From positions 1 through 54,701 of the forward strand of contig CACOXV010000010.1 in assembly GCA_902631295.1 (NCBI GenBank): a stretch of 54,701 nucleotides of DNA, in the 5' to 3' direction. The position numbers and the translations under genes are program-made. This DNA is from Paracoccaceae bacterium. Lineage in GTDB: Bacteria > Pseudomonadota > Alphaproteobacteria > Rhodobacterales > Rhodobacteraceae. Under the pieces are notes generated by a model. It did not search any database, had not been told where the DNA came from, and saw only the letters and a program-made list of their open reading frames with translations. Of the stretch, positions 1 through 9,476 are shown in pieces (positions within the stretch are counted from its first letter, which is position 1; each line of letters opens with the position of its first letter).

Positions 1-35
1 CTCGACACGACAGTTTACAAATCAAGGAATTCCTG

Positions 36-314
36 ATGGAAGCATTTGCACAATTTGTACCGCTAATTCTAATTTTTGCGATCATGTATTTTTTACTTAT
101 TCGACCTCAACAGCGTAAGTTAAAGGATCACAAAAAAATGGTGGAAAGTCTTAGGCGGGGAGATATGGTAGTAACCCAAGGTGGGTTAATTGGTAAAGTT
201 ACAAAAGTGAAAGAGGACAACGAGCTTGAAGTCGAGTTATCAAAAGGCGTGCAGGTTCGAGTAGTTCAGTCCACCGTTGCGCAGGTTCTGTCGAAGACGG
301 AACCTGCGTCTTAA
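36..314 (+). CDS. yajC: Sec translocon accessory subunit YajC
   Basis: Small single-pass inner-membrane protein of 92 residues that associates with SecDF and SecYEG during protein export. The sequence shows one N-terminal membrane helix (residues about 5-25), followed by the family hallmark FLLIRPQQRKLKDHKKM and a short KOW-like beta domain with GDMVVTQGGLIGKV. Length is normal for the family. An AAGGA ribosome site lies about 7 bases ahead of the ATG. It is the first gene of a yajC-secD-secF run with a gap of only 18 bp to secD, so co-transcription is likely. The promoter lies outside the window. Confidence 0.97.
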   Translation: MEAFAQFVPLILIFAIMYFLLIRPQQRKLKDHKKMVESLRRGDMVVTQGGLIGKVTKVKEDNELEVELSKGVQVRVVQSTVAQVLSKTEPAS

Positions 315-332
315 CGTTTTTGTTGAGTTTTT

Positions 333-1994
333 ATGCTGCAAATAGAAATATGGAAACGCATACTTATCTATGGTCTCGTATTGGCAGGCCTTATATTTGC
401 TTTGCCGAATGCCTTTTACTCTAGAGTAGAAAGTTATAATGATGCAAATTTAGCGATCGAGAATGGTAGGGACCCCAATTTATTCAAAGACGAACAGAAC
501 CTTTGGTTTGATTATTTACCATCTTCTCTTGTTAATTTGGGTCTGGACTTAAGAGGTGGGGCTCATTTGCTCGCTGAGGTACGAACGGCGGATGTGCATT
601 CTCAAAGGATTAAAAGTTTGTGGCCGGATGTGCGAGATGTACTTAGGCAAAAGAGATCGGATATTGGCACCATTAGGCTGCAAGATAGTAGCCCTGGAAC
701 TTTGCGTGTAAAAATTTCAAGACCAGAAGCAATGCAGATAGCGCTAGAAGCTGTTGGCACTCTTTCGAAGCCGGTTGTGAGTTTGGCACAGGCCGGTGCT
801 GAGAACTTGAAAATCTCATCTGACGGCGATGATTTATTAATTTCCTTGTCAGATGCCGAAGTGTTGGCCACTGATGAAAGAACAATGCGACAGTCATTGG
901 AAATAATTCGAAGAAGAGTAGATGAGGTTGGAACTAGAGAGCCAACGATACAGCGTCAAGGTGCGGATCGTATTTTAATCCAAGTTCCGGGAATTGGTTC
1001 GGCTACTGAGCTGAAAGCATTGATTGGAACGACAGCTCAATTAACCTTTCAGGCTGTCATTGGAAAAAACTCTTCTCCTGGACCGTCTAGTGCTTTTGGA
1101 ACTCAGGTTTTACCTTCTTTGGATGAGGAAGGTATGTTTTACACCTTGGAGAGTGCTGCAGTTGTTACCGGTGAACAGCTTGTGGATGCTCAACCCAGTT
1201 TTGACCAAAATGGTAGGCCTGCCGTAAATTTCAGATTTAACCCGACAGGTGCGAGAAAGTTTGGAGATTATACTGCTGAAAACATAGGAAGTCCGTTTGC
1301 AATCGTTTTGGATCAAGAGGTAATAAGCGCACCGGTTATTCAATCTCATATACCCGGAGGTTCGGGTATCATAACAGGAAATTTCACTGTTGAAGAAAGT
1401 ACAAACTTGGCGATTTTACTCAGGGCAGGTGCCCTTCCTGCAGGTCTTGAGTTTTTGGAGGAGCGAACAATTGGGCCGGAGTTAGGCGCTGATAGTATTA
1501 AGGCAGGGAAACTGGCCTGTGTGGTCGCGTTTGCCGCCGTCTTAGCGTTTATGTTTTTAAGCTACGGGATGTTCGGTTTGTTCGCAAACGTTGCCCTAGT
1601 CATAAATGTATTTTTAATTTTTGGTTTATTAAGTGCGATCGGAGCTACGTTAACTCTCCCAGGTATAGCAGGAATTGTATTGACTATTGGTATGGCGGTC
1701 GACGCCAATGTTTTGATTTTCGAGCGTATAAGGGAGGAAATCAAATTAAATAAAGGTCCAGCTAGAGCTATAGAATTAGGATATGAGAAGGCACTATCTG
1801 CTATTATTGATGCAAACATCACTACATTTATAACGGCAGTGATTTTGTTTGCTATTGGATCGGGTCCAGTTAGGGGATTTGCGGTTACGCTTGGTCTAGG
1901 AATTATTACCTCGGTATTCACTGCTATATTTGTGACCAGACTGCTAATTATTGTTTGGTTTGAGCGCAGTAGGCCTAAAGCAATAAAGGTTTAA
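333..1994 (+). CDS. secD: Protein translocase subunit SecD
   Basis: Inner-membrane RND-type subunit (553 residues) that uses the proton gradient to pull exported proteins out of SecYEG on the periplasmic side. It has one N-terminal membrane helix (about 10-28), the conserved LDLRGGAHLL motif around residue 72, a large periplasmic domain, and a C-terminal five-helix bundle (about 390-545) with the TIGMAVDANVLIFERIREE motif, whose aspartate belongs to the proton path. Full family length. It ends 2 bp before secF, so the two are translated from one message; the proteins act as a heterodimer. Confidence 0.98.
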   Translation: MLQIEIWKRILIYGLVLAGLIFALPNAFYSRVESYNDANLAIENGRDPNLFKDEQNLWFDYLPSSLVNLGLDLRGGAHLLAEVRTADVHSQRIKSLWPDVRDVLRQKRSDIGTIRLQDSSPGTLRVKISRPEAMQIALEAVGTLSKPVVSLAQAGAENLKISSDGDDLLISLSDAEVLATDERTMRQSLEIIRRRVDEVGTREPTIQRQGADRILIQVPGIGSATELKALIGTTAQLTFQAVIGKNSSPGPSSAFGTQVLPSLDEEGMFYTLESAAVVTGEQLVDAQPSFDQNGRPAVNFRFNPTGARKFGDYTAENIGSPFAIVLDQEVISAPVIQSHIPGGSGIITGNFTVEESTNLAILLRAGALPAGLEFLEERTIGPELGADSIKAGKLACVVAFAAVLAFMFLSYGMFGLFANVALVINVFLIFGLLSAIGATLTLPGIAGIVLTIGMAVDANVLIFERIREEIKLNKGPARAIELGYEKALSAIIDANITTFITAVILFAIGSGPVRGFAVTLGLGIITSVFTAIFVTRLLIIVWFERSRPKAIKV

Positions 1995-1996
1995 GG

Positions 1997-2956
1997 ATGC
2001 GATTGAAACTTGTCCCAAACGAAACTGCGATCAATTTTTTTGGTAAATCAAACGTGTTCTTTGGTTTCTCGGTTTTTGCAGTTATTCTTTCTGCTATAAC
2101 TTATGTTATTCTTGGCCTGAACTTTGGGATCGATTTCAAGGGCGGAACTTCTATCCGTTCTGAGAGTAAAGTAGAGCTGGATATAGCAAAATACAGAGAA
2201 GCGCTTTCGAGTATAAATCTTGGAGATGTGACAATTTCCGAAGTTTTCGATCCCACCTTTGAAGCTGATCAAAATGTAGCTCTTATAAGGATTGAGGCAC
2301 AAGACGGCCAAGAAGCTGTGACTTCTGAAATCGTTGAAACGATGCTAAGAACTTTAAAGACAAATGTTTCAGAGGACATAAGGTTTCAGGCTGTAGAAAG
2401 TGTCGGTCCAAAAGTATCAGGCGAATTAATTAAAAAAGCAGTTATGGCAATCTTGTTGGCAATTGGTGCAGTTCTGTTCTACATTTGGCTGCGTTTTGAA
2501 TGGCAATTCGCGCTTGGCGCTGTAGCCGCTCTAATCCATGATATAATTCTTACGGTAGGTATATTTTCCGTTTTGCAAATCAAATTTGATTTAGCAATAA
2601 TTGCCGCCTTGTTAACGATAGTTGGCTATTCCTTAAATGATACGGTGGTTATTTTTGATAGGGTACGTGAAAACTTAAGGAAATATAAAAAGAAGCCACT
2701 AATTGAAGTTATGAATCTATCCATTAATGATACCCTAAGTCGCACTATTATGACATCTTTAACTACTCTTCTAGCGTTAATGGCGTTATTTACGCTTGGC
2801 GGTGATGTCATTAGAGGTTTTGTATTTGCGATGATTTGGGGAGTAGTCGTGGGTACCTACAGTTCGGTTTTTGTAGCCTCTAATATTTTATTGCTTCTTG
2901 GTGTAAAGCGTGACTGGTCAAAGCCCAATGCAGAGGCTGGCACTTCTGTGCCGTAG
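1997..2956 (+). CDS. secF: Protein translocase subunit SecF
   Basis: Partner of SecD in proton-driven late export (319 residues). Visible are an N-terminal membrane helix (about 20-40), GIDFKGGTSI at about 45-54, a short periplasmic domain, and a C-terminal membrane bundle with VGYSLNDTVVIFDRVREN (about 210-228), the typical RND motif with its charged residues intact. It starts directly after the secD stop and ends 2 bp before the next ATG, so it sits inside one operon. Confidence 0.98.
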   Translation: MRLKLVPNETAINFFGKSNVFFGFSVFAVILSAITYVILGLNFGIDFKGGTSIRSESKVELDIAKYREALSSINLGDVTISEVFDPTFEADQNVALIRIEAQDGQEAVTSEIVETMLRTLKTNVSEDIRFQAVESVGPKVSGELIKKAVMAILLAIGAVLFYIWLRFEWQFALGAVAALIHDIILTVGIFSVLQIKFDLAIIAALLTIVGYSLNDTVVIFDRVRENLRKYKKKPLIEVMNLSINDTLSRTIMTSLTTLLALMALFTLGGDVIRGFVFAMIWGVVVGTYSSVFVASNILLLLGVKRDWSKPNAEAGTSVP

Positions 2957-2958
2957 CA

Positions 2959-3729
2959 ATGACAATAGACCTTATTATCGAGATCTTTGAGATAAATGGA
3001 CTTTTATATGTAGCCCTAGCAGCTTTAACCGCTGGTATCGTTAGGGGGTTTTCTGGCTTTGGAACAGCTATGATATTTTTACCTGTTGCTGGCAAATACT
3101 TTGAACCAGTAACTGCGATTATAATATTAACAATAATGGACTTATGTGGTCCGGTTCTCATAGTGCCAAGGGCTTTGCGCGACGCTTATAAACCAGATTT
3201 GTTGCGACTGATTGGTGGCATGATCATTACGCTTCCAATTGCACTATATTTTTTATTGAATATGGAGACTGAATTATTCCGGTATATTGTAAGTATACTG
3301 GCCTTAATATTGGTCTTTTTACTCGCGACGGGATGGCGCTTCCAACGCCAACTTGATAGTGGCGCGTTAATTGGACTTGGTGGTATTGCTGGTGTTTGCG
3401 GTGGGATAGCTGGAGTGCCTGGCCCTCCGGTAATATTATTCTATATGGCTTCTACTCAACCGATAAAAGTAATACGAGCGAACAATCTTCTGTTCTTATT
3501 TGGATTTGATATTTTTGCGTTATTTTTCCTTAGTATCGCGGGCGCGTTAGATTTATCTGCCGTTGTTTTAGGTTTAATATTAGCCATTCCAATGGGTTTG
3601 GGAAATGTTATTGGAGCAGCTCTGTTTAATCCGGAAAAGGAGAAGCTTTATAGAAAGATTGCTTTTTGTATAATTACACTGTCCGCTTTGATTGGACTTC
3701 CCCTGTTAAGTAACAACATTGGGATTTAA
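2959..3729 (+). CDS. TauE/SafE family membrane permease
   Basis: Integral membrane protein of 256 residues, hydrophobic throughout, with about seven or eight predicted helices and the repeated glycine-rich half-motifs of the TauE/SafE (DUF81) family: RGFSGFGTAMIFLPV near residue 28 and GGIAGVPGPPVILFYMAS near residue 147. Family members export small sulfur-containing organic anions or sulfite, and some are linked to other anions, so the substrate cannot be named from sequence. It starts 2 bp after secF, so it is probably transcribed with the sec genes although functionally unrelated. The family call is firm; the substrate is unknown. Confidence 0.85.
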   Translation: MTIDLIIEIFEINGLLYVALAALTAGIVRGFSGFGTAMIFLPVAGKYFEPVTAIIILTIMDLCGPVLIVPRALRDAYKPDLLRLIGGMIITLPIALYFLLNMETELFRYIVSILALILVFLLATGWRFQRQLDSGALIGLGGIAGVCGGIAGVPGPPVILFYMASTQPIKVIRANNLLFLFGFDIFALFFLSIAGALDLSAVVLGLILAIPMGLGNVIGAALFNPEKEKLYRKIAFCIITLSALIGLPLLSNNIGI

Positions 3730-3869
3730 ATAGGGCTAGATATTAAATATTTAGAAAATATTAAGGGTTTAAAAAAAATGCTATATTACGCTTTTAGGCA
3801 AAAATATAGGCATTTAACAGATCAAGATTGTCACTTTTTCTGTTATAAAAATTAGTCTATGTTCCCTTC

Positions 3870-4490
3870 ATGTTGTTGTCTGTAGATAATTTAAGTGTTT
3901 CAAGGGGAGGAATTAGTCTATTTGAGGGACTAAACTTTACTGTATCATCTGGTCAATTTGTCTCGATTAATGGAGGTAATGGCGTAGGAAAAACCTCACT
4001 TTTGAGATCAATAGCAGGCTTACAGCCAATAGATAACGGTAAGATTGTTGTTCATGCAGATAATTTTATATTTTCTGGTGACGCTAATGGAATAAAATCT
4101 ACGCTGACTGTTTTGGAAAATTTACGTTTTTGGAGTTCTATTTTTGGTGGAAAAAATTTACATCAAGCGCTTGAAAAATTTCAATTGAAACAGTTAACAA
4201 ATAGATTTGCAGGTAAGTTGTCGGCAGGTCAAAAAAGGCGTTTGTCACTAGCGCGTCTTTTGTTAATCGACCGGCCTATATGGCTACTCGATGAGCCTAC
4301 TGTTTCATTAGACAAAAAATCGATGGAGGAGTTCTCTAAAATTCTGAAAAATCATTTAGAGGCGGGCGGGGCAGCGGTAGTAGCAACCCATATTGATCTC
4401 GGTCTAACTCTGAGTTCTTTAAATATAAATCTTGAAGATTATCAGATGAAAAATGGAAATATTAATGCAAGTGCAAAGGCATTCTTATGA
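3870..4490 (+). CDS. ccmA: Haem exporter ATPase CcmA
   Basis: ABC ATPase subunit (206 residues) of the CcmAB(CD) complex of system I cytochrome c maturation; it drives release of haem-loaded CcmE. Walker A GGNGVGKTSLL is at about residues 35-45, the ABC signature is LSAGQKRRLSLARLL, and Walker B is WLLDEPT, followed by an H-loop histidine in VVATHID. It opens the ccmABCDG block after a 140-bp AT-rich gap that probably holds a promoter. Its 3' end overlaps ccmB by 4 bp (ATGA), so translation is probably coupled. Confidence 0.97.
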   Translation: MLLSVDNLSVSRGGISLFEGLNFTVSSGQFVSINGGNGVGKTSLLRSIAGLQPIDNGKIVVHADNFIFSGDANGIKSTLTVLENLRFWSSIFGGKNLHQALEKFQLKQLTNRFAGKLSAGQKRRLSLARLLLIDRPIWLLDEPTVSLDKKSMEEFSKILKNHLEAGGAAVVATHIDLGLTLSSLNINLEDYQMKNGNINASAKAFL

Positions 4491-5143
4491 TTGCATTGCT
4501 ACAGCGTGATCTAATCCTAGCAGTACGGGCCGGCGGTGGGTTTGGTCTTGGAATGGCCTTTTTCCTGATAGTAATTATTCTGGTTCCTCTGGGTATTGGA
4601 CCGGATATGGTAATACTTTCAAAAGTTTCGATTGGTGTTTTGTGGGTGGGTGCACTACTAGCCTGTGTCCTCTCACTTGATCGAATATTCTCTCTAGACT
4701 ACGATGATGGCACACTAGAGCTGTTATTGACATCTCCCATTCCGTTAGAAGCAGTGGTAACAGTAAAGGCATTTTCGCACTGGATAACAACAGGATTACC
4801 ACTAGTCATAATTTCGCCAATTCTCGGTTTGCTTCTGGGGTTACAAGGCGGCGATCTAAAATGGGTTTTTATATCTTTATTGCTGGGTACCCCCGCTCTC
4901 TCAGTCATAGGCGCCTTTGGCGCTGCGTTAACTGTTGGTATTAGGCGGGGAGGGCTATTATTATCTTTACTTGTGTTGCCTTTGTATGTTCCGACATTGA
5001 TTTTTGGTGCAAACGCTGCAAGTAAAGGCTTAGCAGATATATCCAACGGTTCCGCTTTATTGATTTTAACCGCAGTCACGCTCGCTGCATTTTCAATATT
5101 GCCTTTTGCTTCAGCTCTTGTTCTAAGAATTAACTTGCGATGA
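4487..5143 (+). CDS. ccmB: Haem exporter membrane subunit CcmB
   Basis: Membrane partner of CcmA (218 residues, about six helices). The N-terminal MIALLQRDLILAVRAG and the conserved DGTLELLLTSPIPLEAV region (about residues 70-90) are typical of the family. The start codon overlaps the ccmA stop. A ccmC ribosome site (AAAGGAG) lies immediately after its stop codon. Length is normal. Identity is supported by both sequence and operon position. Confidence 0.96.
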   Translation: MIALLQRDLILAVRAGGGFGLGMAFFLIVIILVPLGIGPDMVILSKVSIGVLWVGALLACVLSLDRIFSLDYDDGTLELLLTSPIPLEAVVTVKAFSHWITTGLPLVIISPILGLLLGLQGGDLKWVFISLLLGTPALSVIGAFGAALTVGIRRGGLLLSLLVLPLYVPTLIFGANAASKGLADISNGSALLILTAVTLAAFSILPFASALVLRINLR

Positions 5144-5155
5144 AAAGGAGAAATG

Positions 5156-5884
5156 ATGTCGCTTTGGGAATATGCTAATCCAGTAAAGTTTTTGAAACTT
5201 TCAGACAAGTTATTACCATTTTTCACTGGCTTTTCAATTATTGGGCTAGCCATCGGACTATTTTGGGGCTTCTTTTTCACACCAGACGACTATCGTCAGG
5301 GGTCAACAGTGAAGATTATTTATTTGCATGTTCCATCTGCGTTGATGGCTATAAATGCTTGGTTCATGATGCTAGCTGCTTCAGTAATTTGGCTTGTTCG
5401 TCGTCACCATGTATCTGCTTTGGCAGCGAAGGCTGCTGCTCCTGTTGGACTTACAATGACAATGGTCGCTTTGGTAACTGGGGCTTTATGGGGTCAACCA
5501 ATGTGGGGTACTTGGTGGGCATGGGATCCGAGACTGACTTCCTTTCTGATTTTGTTTCTATTTTATTTAGGTTATATGGCGCTTTGGTCATCGATAGATA
5601 ATCCAGATACGGCTGCGGATTTAACGTCTATGCTTTGCATAGTCGGTTCTGTGTTTGCGGTGTTGAGCCGCTATGCGGTCAATTTCTGGAACCAAGGCTT
5701 GCATCAGGGTGCTTCGCTATCCTTAGATAAAGAAGAAAACGTTGCAGATGTTTTTTATCAGCCTCTATTATTTTCAATATTTGGGTTTGTATTTCTATTC
5801 TTAACTTTGGTATTGATAGGTACGAGAACCGAAATAAGGCTAAGGCGTGCGGAAGCTTTGCGTTTGAGAAAAGATAGAGAGTAA
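5156..5884 (+). CDS. ccmC: Haem lyase/haem handling protein CcmC
   Basis: Six-helix inner-membrane protein that presents haem to CcmE in the periplasm. The tryptophan-rich WWD motif is visible as WGTWWAWDPRLTS (around residue 115), with conserved histidines on either side (LHVPSA and HQGASLS). Two ATGs are adjacent. The second, at 5156, has AAAGGAG five or six bases upstream, whereas the first (5153) is too close to it, so 5156 is chosen (242 residues). It is followed after 3 bp by ccmD. Confidence 0.96.
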   Translation: MSLWEYANPVKFLKLSDKLLPFFTGFSIIGLAIGLFWGFFFTPDDYRQGSTVKIIYLHVPSALMAINAWFMMLAASVIWLVRRHHVSALAAKAAAPVGLTMTMVALVTGALWGQPMWGTWWAWDPRLTSFLILFLFYLGYMALWSSIDNPDTAADLTSMLCIVGSVFAVLSRYAVNFWNQGLHQGASLSLDKEENVADVFYQPLLFSIFGFVFLFLTLVLIGTRTEIRLRRAEALRLRKDRE

Positions 5885-5887
5885 AAC

Positions 5888-6028
5888 GTGCCAGATCTAG
5901 GAAAGTATGCTTTTAGCGTTTTAATGTCCTATGGGATTTCATTTATACTGATTGGTTGCTTGGTTATTTACATTCTATATCGGAACTCTCAAGCCCGCGG
6001 TGATTTAGAAAAAGAAGATCATTTATGA
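5888..6028 (+). CDS. ccmD: Haem exporter small subunit CcmD
   Basis: A 46-residue protein starting at GTG, too short for most gene finders. It reads VPDLGKYAFSVLMSYGISF, then a membrane helix to about residue 30, then a charged tail with YRNSQARGDLEKED. This is the standard CcmD layout (aromatic start, one helix, Arg/Lys/Asp/Glu tail). CcmD holds CcmE to the CcmABC complex. It starts 3 bp after ccmC, and its TGA overlaps the ccmG ATG by 4 bp. Size, topology and position agree, so the call is firm despite weak sequence conservation in this family. Confidence 0.93.
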   Translation: MPDLGKYAFSVLMSYGISFILIGCLVIYILYRNSQARGDLEKEDHL

Positions 6029-6576
6029 AAGGGACATCAAATATTCCTATATTGATGTTTTTGCCGATTGTTTTTTTTGTTTTATTAGTCGGTGCTTTTT
6101 ATGTTGGGCTTCAGCGTGAAGACGATAATTCTCTGCCATCCGTTCTTATTGGAGAAATGGCCCCAGCTATCAGCAAAAACGAATTACTTAATGGTTCTGA
6201 GGTAACCGCTGAATTAATGAAATCCTCTGGTATTAAACTCGTGAATTTTTGGGCGAGTTGGTGCCCTCCTTGCAGGGCTGAACATTCAAAATTACTTGAA
6301 ATAGCAGAAAGTGGCACAGTTATTGTTGGAGTGAATATAAAAGACGATAAAGAAAATGCGGTCTCATATTTGCAACGGTATGGCAACCCATTTCAAGCTG
6401 TGTCCTATGATCCTGATGGTAGGACGGCAATAGATTGGGGCGTTACTGCTCCGCCAGAAACATTTATAGTTAATAAAGATGGTAAAGTACTGTTTAGATT
6501 CGCTGGTCCTCTTGTCGGTCAAGACTACTTAAGTCGATTTTTGCCAGCATACGAAGCCGCATTAAGCCAAGAATAG
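6025..6576 (+). CDS. ccmG: Thiol:disulfide interchange protein CcmG (DsbE)
   Basis: Membrane-anchored periplasmic thioredoxin (183 residues) that reduces the haem-binding cysteines of apocytochrome c. An N-terminal anchor helix spans about residues 8-28. The active site NFWASWCPPCRAEH places the redox pair at Cys80 and Cys83. The family-specific GVTAPPETFIV with its cis-proline follows near residue 140. It is the last gene of ccmABCDG and converges on acnA with about 20 bp between the stops. No ccmE, ccmF or ccmH is in the window. Confidence 0.96.
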   Translation: MKGTSNIPILMFLPIVFFVLLVGAFYVGLQREDDNSLPSVLIGEMAPAISKNELLNGSEVTAELMKSSGIKLVNFWASWCPPCRAEHSKLLEIAESGTVIVGVNIKDDKENAVSYLQRYGNPFQAVSYDPDGRTAIDWGVTAPPETFIVNKDGKVLFRFAGPLVGQDYLSRFLPAYEAALSQE

Positions 6577-6596
6577 TTTTGCTTTTTACAATATAG

Positions 6597-9284
6597 CTAT
6601 GAGGCTTGTGCAAGGTTTCGTAATACATAATGTAAAACGCCACCGTGCTCGATGTACTCAATCTCTATTGCAGTATCTATCCTACATTTAAGTCTAATGA
6701 TTTTTATGTTTCCGTCCGGATATAAAATTTCACAGTCTACATCCCCAAGTGGCGTTATTTCTTCCAGCCCGTGAATTGAAACTATTTCATCTCCGCTTAA
6801 GGAAAGCGATTTTCGATTGTCACCCTGTGTAAATTCGAAAGGTATAACTCCCATGCCTACAAGATTTGAGCGATGAATTCTTTCAAAACTTTCAGCTATA
6901 ACTGCTTTGACCCCCAGTAATGCTGTTCCTTTAGCCGCCCAGTCTCTAGAAGAACCTGCTCCATACTGCTCTCCACCAATGACGACTAAGGGTGTGCCGC
7001 TGTTTTTATATGCCATTGCAGCATCAAAAATCGATGTTGTTTCACCATTTGGGTCTTTAGTATATCCACCCTCAATATTGGAAAGCATCTCGTTTTTTAT
7101 CCGAATGTTAGCGAACGTTCCACGCATCATTATTTCGTGATTGCCACGCCTAGAACCGTATGAGTTGAATTCTCTTGCTGGAACTTGACGCTCTGTAAGG
7201 TATTTACCAGCAGGTGTTGTCTCGAGAAAAGACCCAGCTGGGGAGATGTGGTCGGTAGTGATCATATCACCTAATACGGCTAATATTTTAGCCTTATTTA
7301 TACTCGATATTGAGCCTGGGTCGTGAGATATTTCTGAGAAATATGGTGGGTTCTGAACATATGTTGAAGTCGGTGGCCATTCGTATGTTTCACTCTCAGT
7401 AACATTCACATCTTTCCATTTTTCGTCTCCATCAAAAACTTCTGCGTATTTTGATAGAAAAGCTTCTCTCGTAACGGTTTTTTCTACAAGTTCAGCCACT
7501 TCAAGTGATGACGGCCATATGTCTTTTAGATATACTTCTTCTCCTTTCGGAGTAGTGGCTATTGGGTCGGTAGTAAGATTAATGTCTATAGTACCTGCTA
7601 GGGCATAGGCTACTACAAGGGGAGGAGATGCCAAATAATTTGCTCTGACATCTGGAGAGATTCTTCCTTCAAAATTTCGGTTTCCTGATAAAACGGAGGT
7701 TGCAACAAGATCCCCTTCGGCAATAGCTTTTGAAATTTCAGGCTGTATTGGTCCCGAATTTCCAATACAGGTTGTGCACCCATATCCTACCAGATTAAAC
7801 CCTATCTGATCTAAATCTTTTTGGAGATCAGCAGCGTCGAGATAGGCTGATACTACCTGTGACCCTGGTGCTAGTGAAGTTTTAACCCATGGCTTGCTTT
7901 GAAGCCCTAACTCAACAGCCTTGCGTGCTACAAGGCCAGCTGCAATCATGACGTATGGGTTAGACGTATTTGTACAAGATGTGATGGAGGCAATTACTAC
8001 TTTACCAGAGCACATTTTGAAATTTTCACCTTCGACGGCAATTTGTTTATCCAAAGGCCGTTTAAAGGTCTCATTCATTTCCCTTAGGAAAGCGTCTTTC
8101 GCCTTGTCTAGTCTCACATAATCTTGTGGCCTTTTGGGACCAGAAATAGCAGGGACTATAGTGCCCATGTTAAGGTGAAGCCTATCGGTGTAAATTGGAT
8201 TATAATTTTTATGTCGCCACAAATTATTTGCTTTTGCGTACGCTTCGACCAGTAATATTCGGTCTTCGCTGCGGCCTGTATTTCGTAAATATCTTAAAGT
8301 TTCGTTATCAATTGGAAAAAATCCGCATGTTGCTCCGTACTCTGGTGCCATGTTTGCGATTGTAGCTCTGTCTGCAAGGGGAAGTTTGTCCAGGCCATCT
8401 CCATAAAATTCTACAAATTTACCTACAACACCTTTTTCTCGCAGCAATTCTACTATTTTAAGAACTAAATCTGTTCCAGTGGTACCTTCAGTCAGCGCAC
8501 CTGTTAATTTAAACCCAACGACTTCTGGTATGAGCATTGATATGGGCTGACCGAGCATTGCTGCTTCAGCTTCTATACCGCCAACGCCCCAACCTAATAC
8601 CGCCATTCCGTTAACCATTGTTGTATGGCTATCCGTTCCCACTAAAGTATCGGGATAGGCGACTTCGAAACCATTTTGATCAATGTCGGTCCAAATCGTT
8701 TGGGCTAAATATTCCAGATTTACTTGATGACATATCCCTGTACCTGGAGGAACAACACGAAAATTATTAAATGCAGATTGTCCCCATTTTAGAAACGAGT
8801 AGCGTTCCATATTTCTTTCATATTCTCTATCAACATTTGTTCTGAAGGCGCGTTGATTTCCAAACTCATCAATCATAACTGAGTGATCGATCACAAGGTC
8901 GACTGGATTAAGTGGATTAATCTTTTGTGGATCACCTCCAAGTTTCATAATACCATCTCTCATAGCAGCTAAATCGACTACTGCCGGAACTCCAGTAAAA
9001 TCTTGCATTAACACACGGGCGGGCCTGTAAGCTATTTCTCTTGAGGTTTTACCCCCATTTTTTGCCCAATCTGAAAAAGCTTGAATATCTTCTATGTCAA
9101 CGGTCTTGCCGTCTTCGAAGCGTAATAAATTTTCTAAGACTACATTTAATGCCGCAGGTAGTTTGGTGAAGTCCCCAAGACCAGCATTACTCGCGGCTTT
9201 AATGGAGTAGTAAGCAATCTTTTTGCCTTTTATTACAAGTTCTTTCCTAACGTTTTTTGTGTCAATGCCAACTTTTATAGACAC
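6597..9284 (-). CDS. acnA: Aconitate hydratase A
   Basis: Cytoplasmic 4Fe-4S TCA-cycle enzyme (895 residues) that interconverts citrate and isocitrate. The cluster cysteines are visible in SCTNTSNP (near residue 437) and GCTTCIGNSGP (near residue 504). The C-terminal swivel domain carries SSRDWAAKG. The start is a GTG at 9284 with AGGAG seven to eight bases upstream and no better ATG nearby. Length matches AcnA (IRP1-like) rather than AcnB. Convergence with the ccm operon is usual in Rhodobacterales. The 192 bp upstream (9285-9476) separate it from the purB stop and should hold its promoter. Confidence 0.98.
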   Translation of the reverse strand: MSIKVGIDTKNVRKELVIKGKKIAYYSIKAASNAGLGDFTKLPAALNVVLENLLRFEDGKTVDIEDIQAFSDWAKNGGKTSREIAYRPARVLMQDFTGVPAVVDLAAMRDGIMKLGGDPQKINPLNPVDLVIDHSVMIDEFGNQRAFRTNVDREYERNMERYSFLKWGQSAFNNFRVVPPGTGICHQVNLEYLAQTIWTDIDQNGFEVAYPDTLVGTDSHTTMVNGMAVLGWGVGGIEAEAAMLGQPISMLIPEVVGFKLTGALTEGTTGTDLVLKIVELLREKGVVGKFVEFYGDGLDKLPLADRATIANMAPEYGATCGFFPIDNETLRYLRNTGRSEDRILLVEAYAKANNLWRHKNYNPIYTDRLHLNMGTIVPAISGPKRPQDYVRLDKAKDAFLREMNETFKRPLDKQIAVEGENFKMCSGKVVIASITSCTNTSNPYVMIAAGLVARKAVELGLQSKPWVKTSLAPGSQVVSAYLDAADLQKDLDQIGFNLVGYGCTTCIGNSGPIQPEISKAIAEGDLVATSVLSGNRNFEGRISPDVRANYLASPPLVVAYALAGTIDINLTTDPIATTPKGEEVYLKDIWPSSLEVAELVEKTVTREAFLSKYAEVFDGDEKWKDVNVTESETYEWPPTSTYVQNPPYFSEISHDPGSISSINKAKILAVLGDMITTDHISPAGSFLETTPAGKYLTERQVPAREFNSYGSRRGNHEIMMRGTFANIRIKNEMLSNIEGGYTKDPNGETTSIFDAAMAYKNSGTPLVVIGGEQYGAGSSRDWAAKGTALLGVKAVIAESFERIHRSNLVGMGVIPFEFTQGDNRKSLSLSGDEIVSIHGLEEITPLGDVDCEILYPDGNIKIIRLKCRIDTAIEIEYIEHGGVLHYVLRNLAQAS

Positions 9285-9476
9285 TCGAATCTCCTAATGG
9301 ATAATATTAAGCTCCTATTACGATGCTTTTGACGTATGTTTTGCACATGTTCAAGGGCGATATTAACAAATTGTACACAATTGTATACAAAAAGTAATCT
9401 TGTGTTCCACATTTTCCAGTTCTGTTATAAAATTTAGTTAACTAATTATCTATAATGTGTTTTTCTTTTTAGTTTT

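Noticed and set aside
1-35. End of an upstream gene (serS is often there)
   Set aside because: Only 35 bases; one frame ends at a TGA overlapping the yajC ATG, but that is too little to identify.
5263-5601. 112-codon frame inside ccmC
   Set aside because: Shadow of ccmC in another frame; cysteine-rich and without ribosome site.
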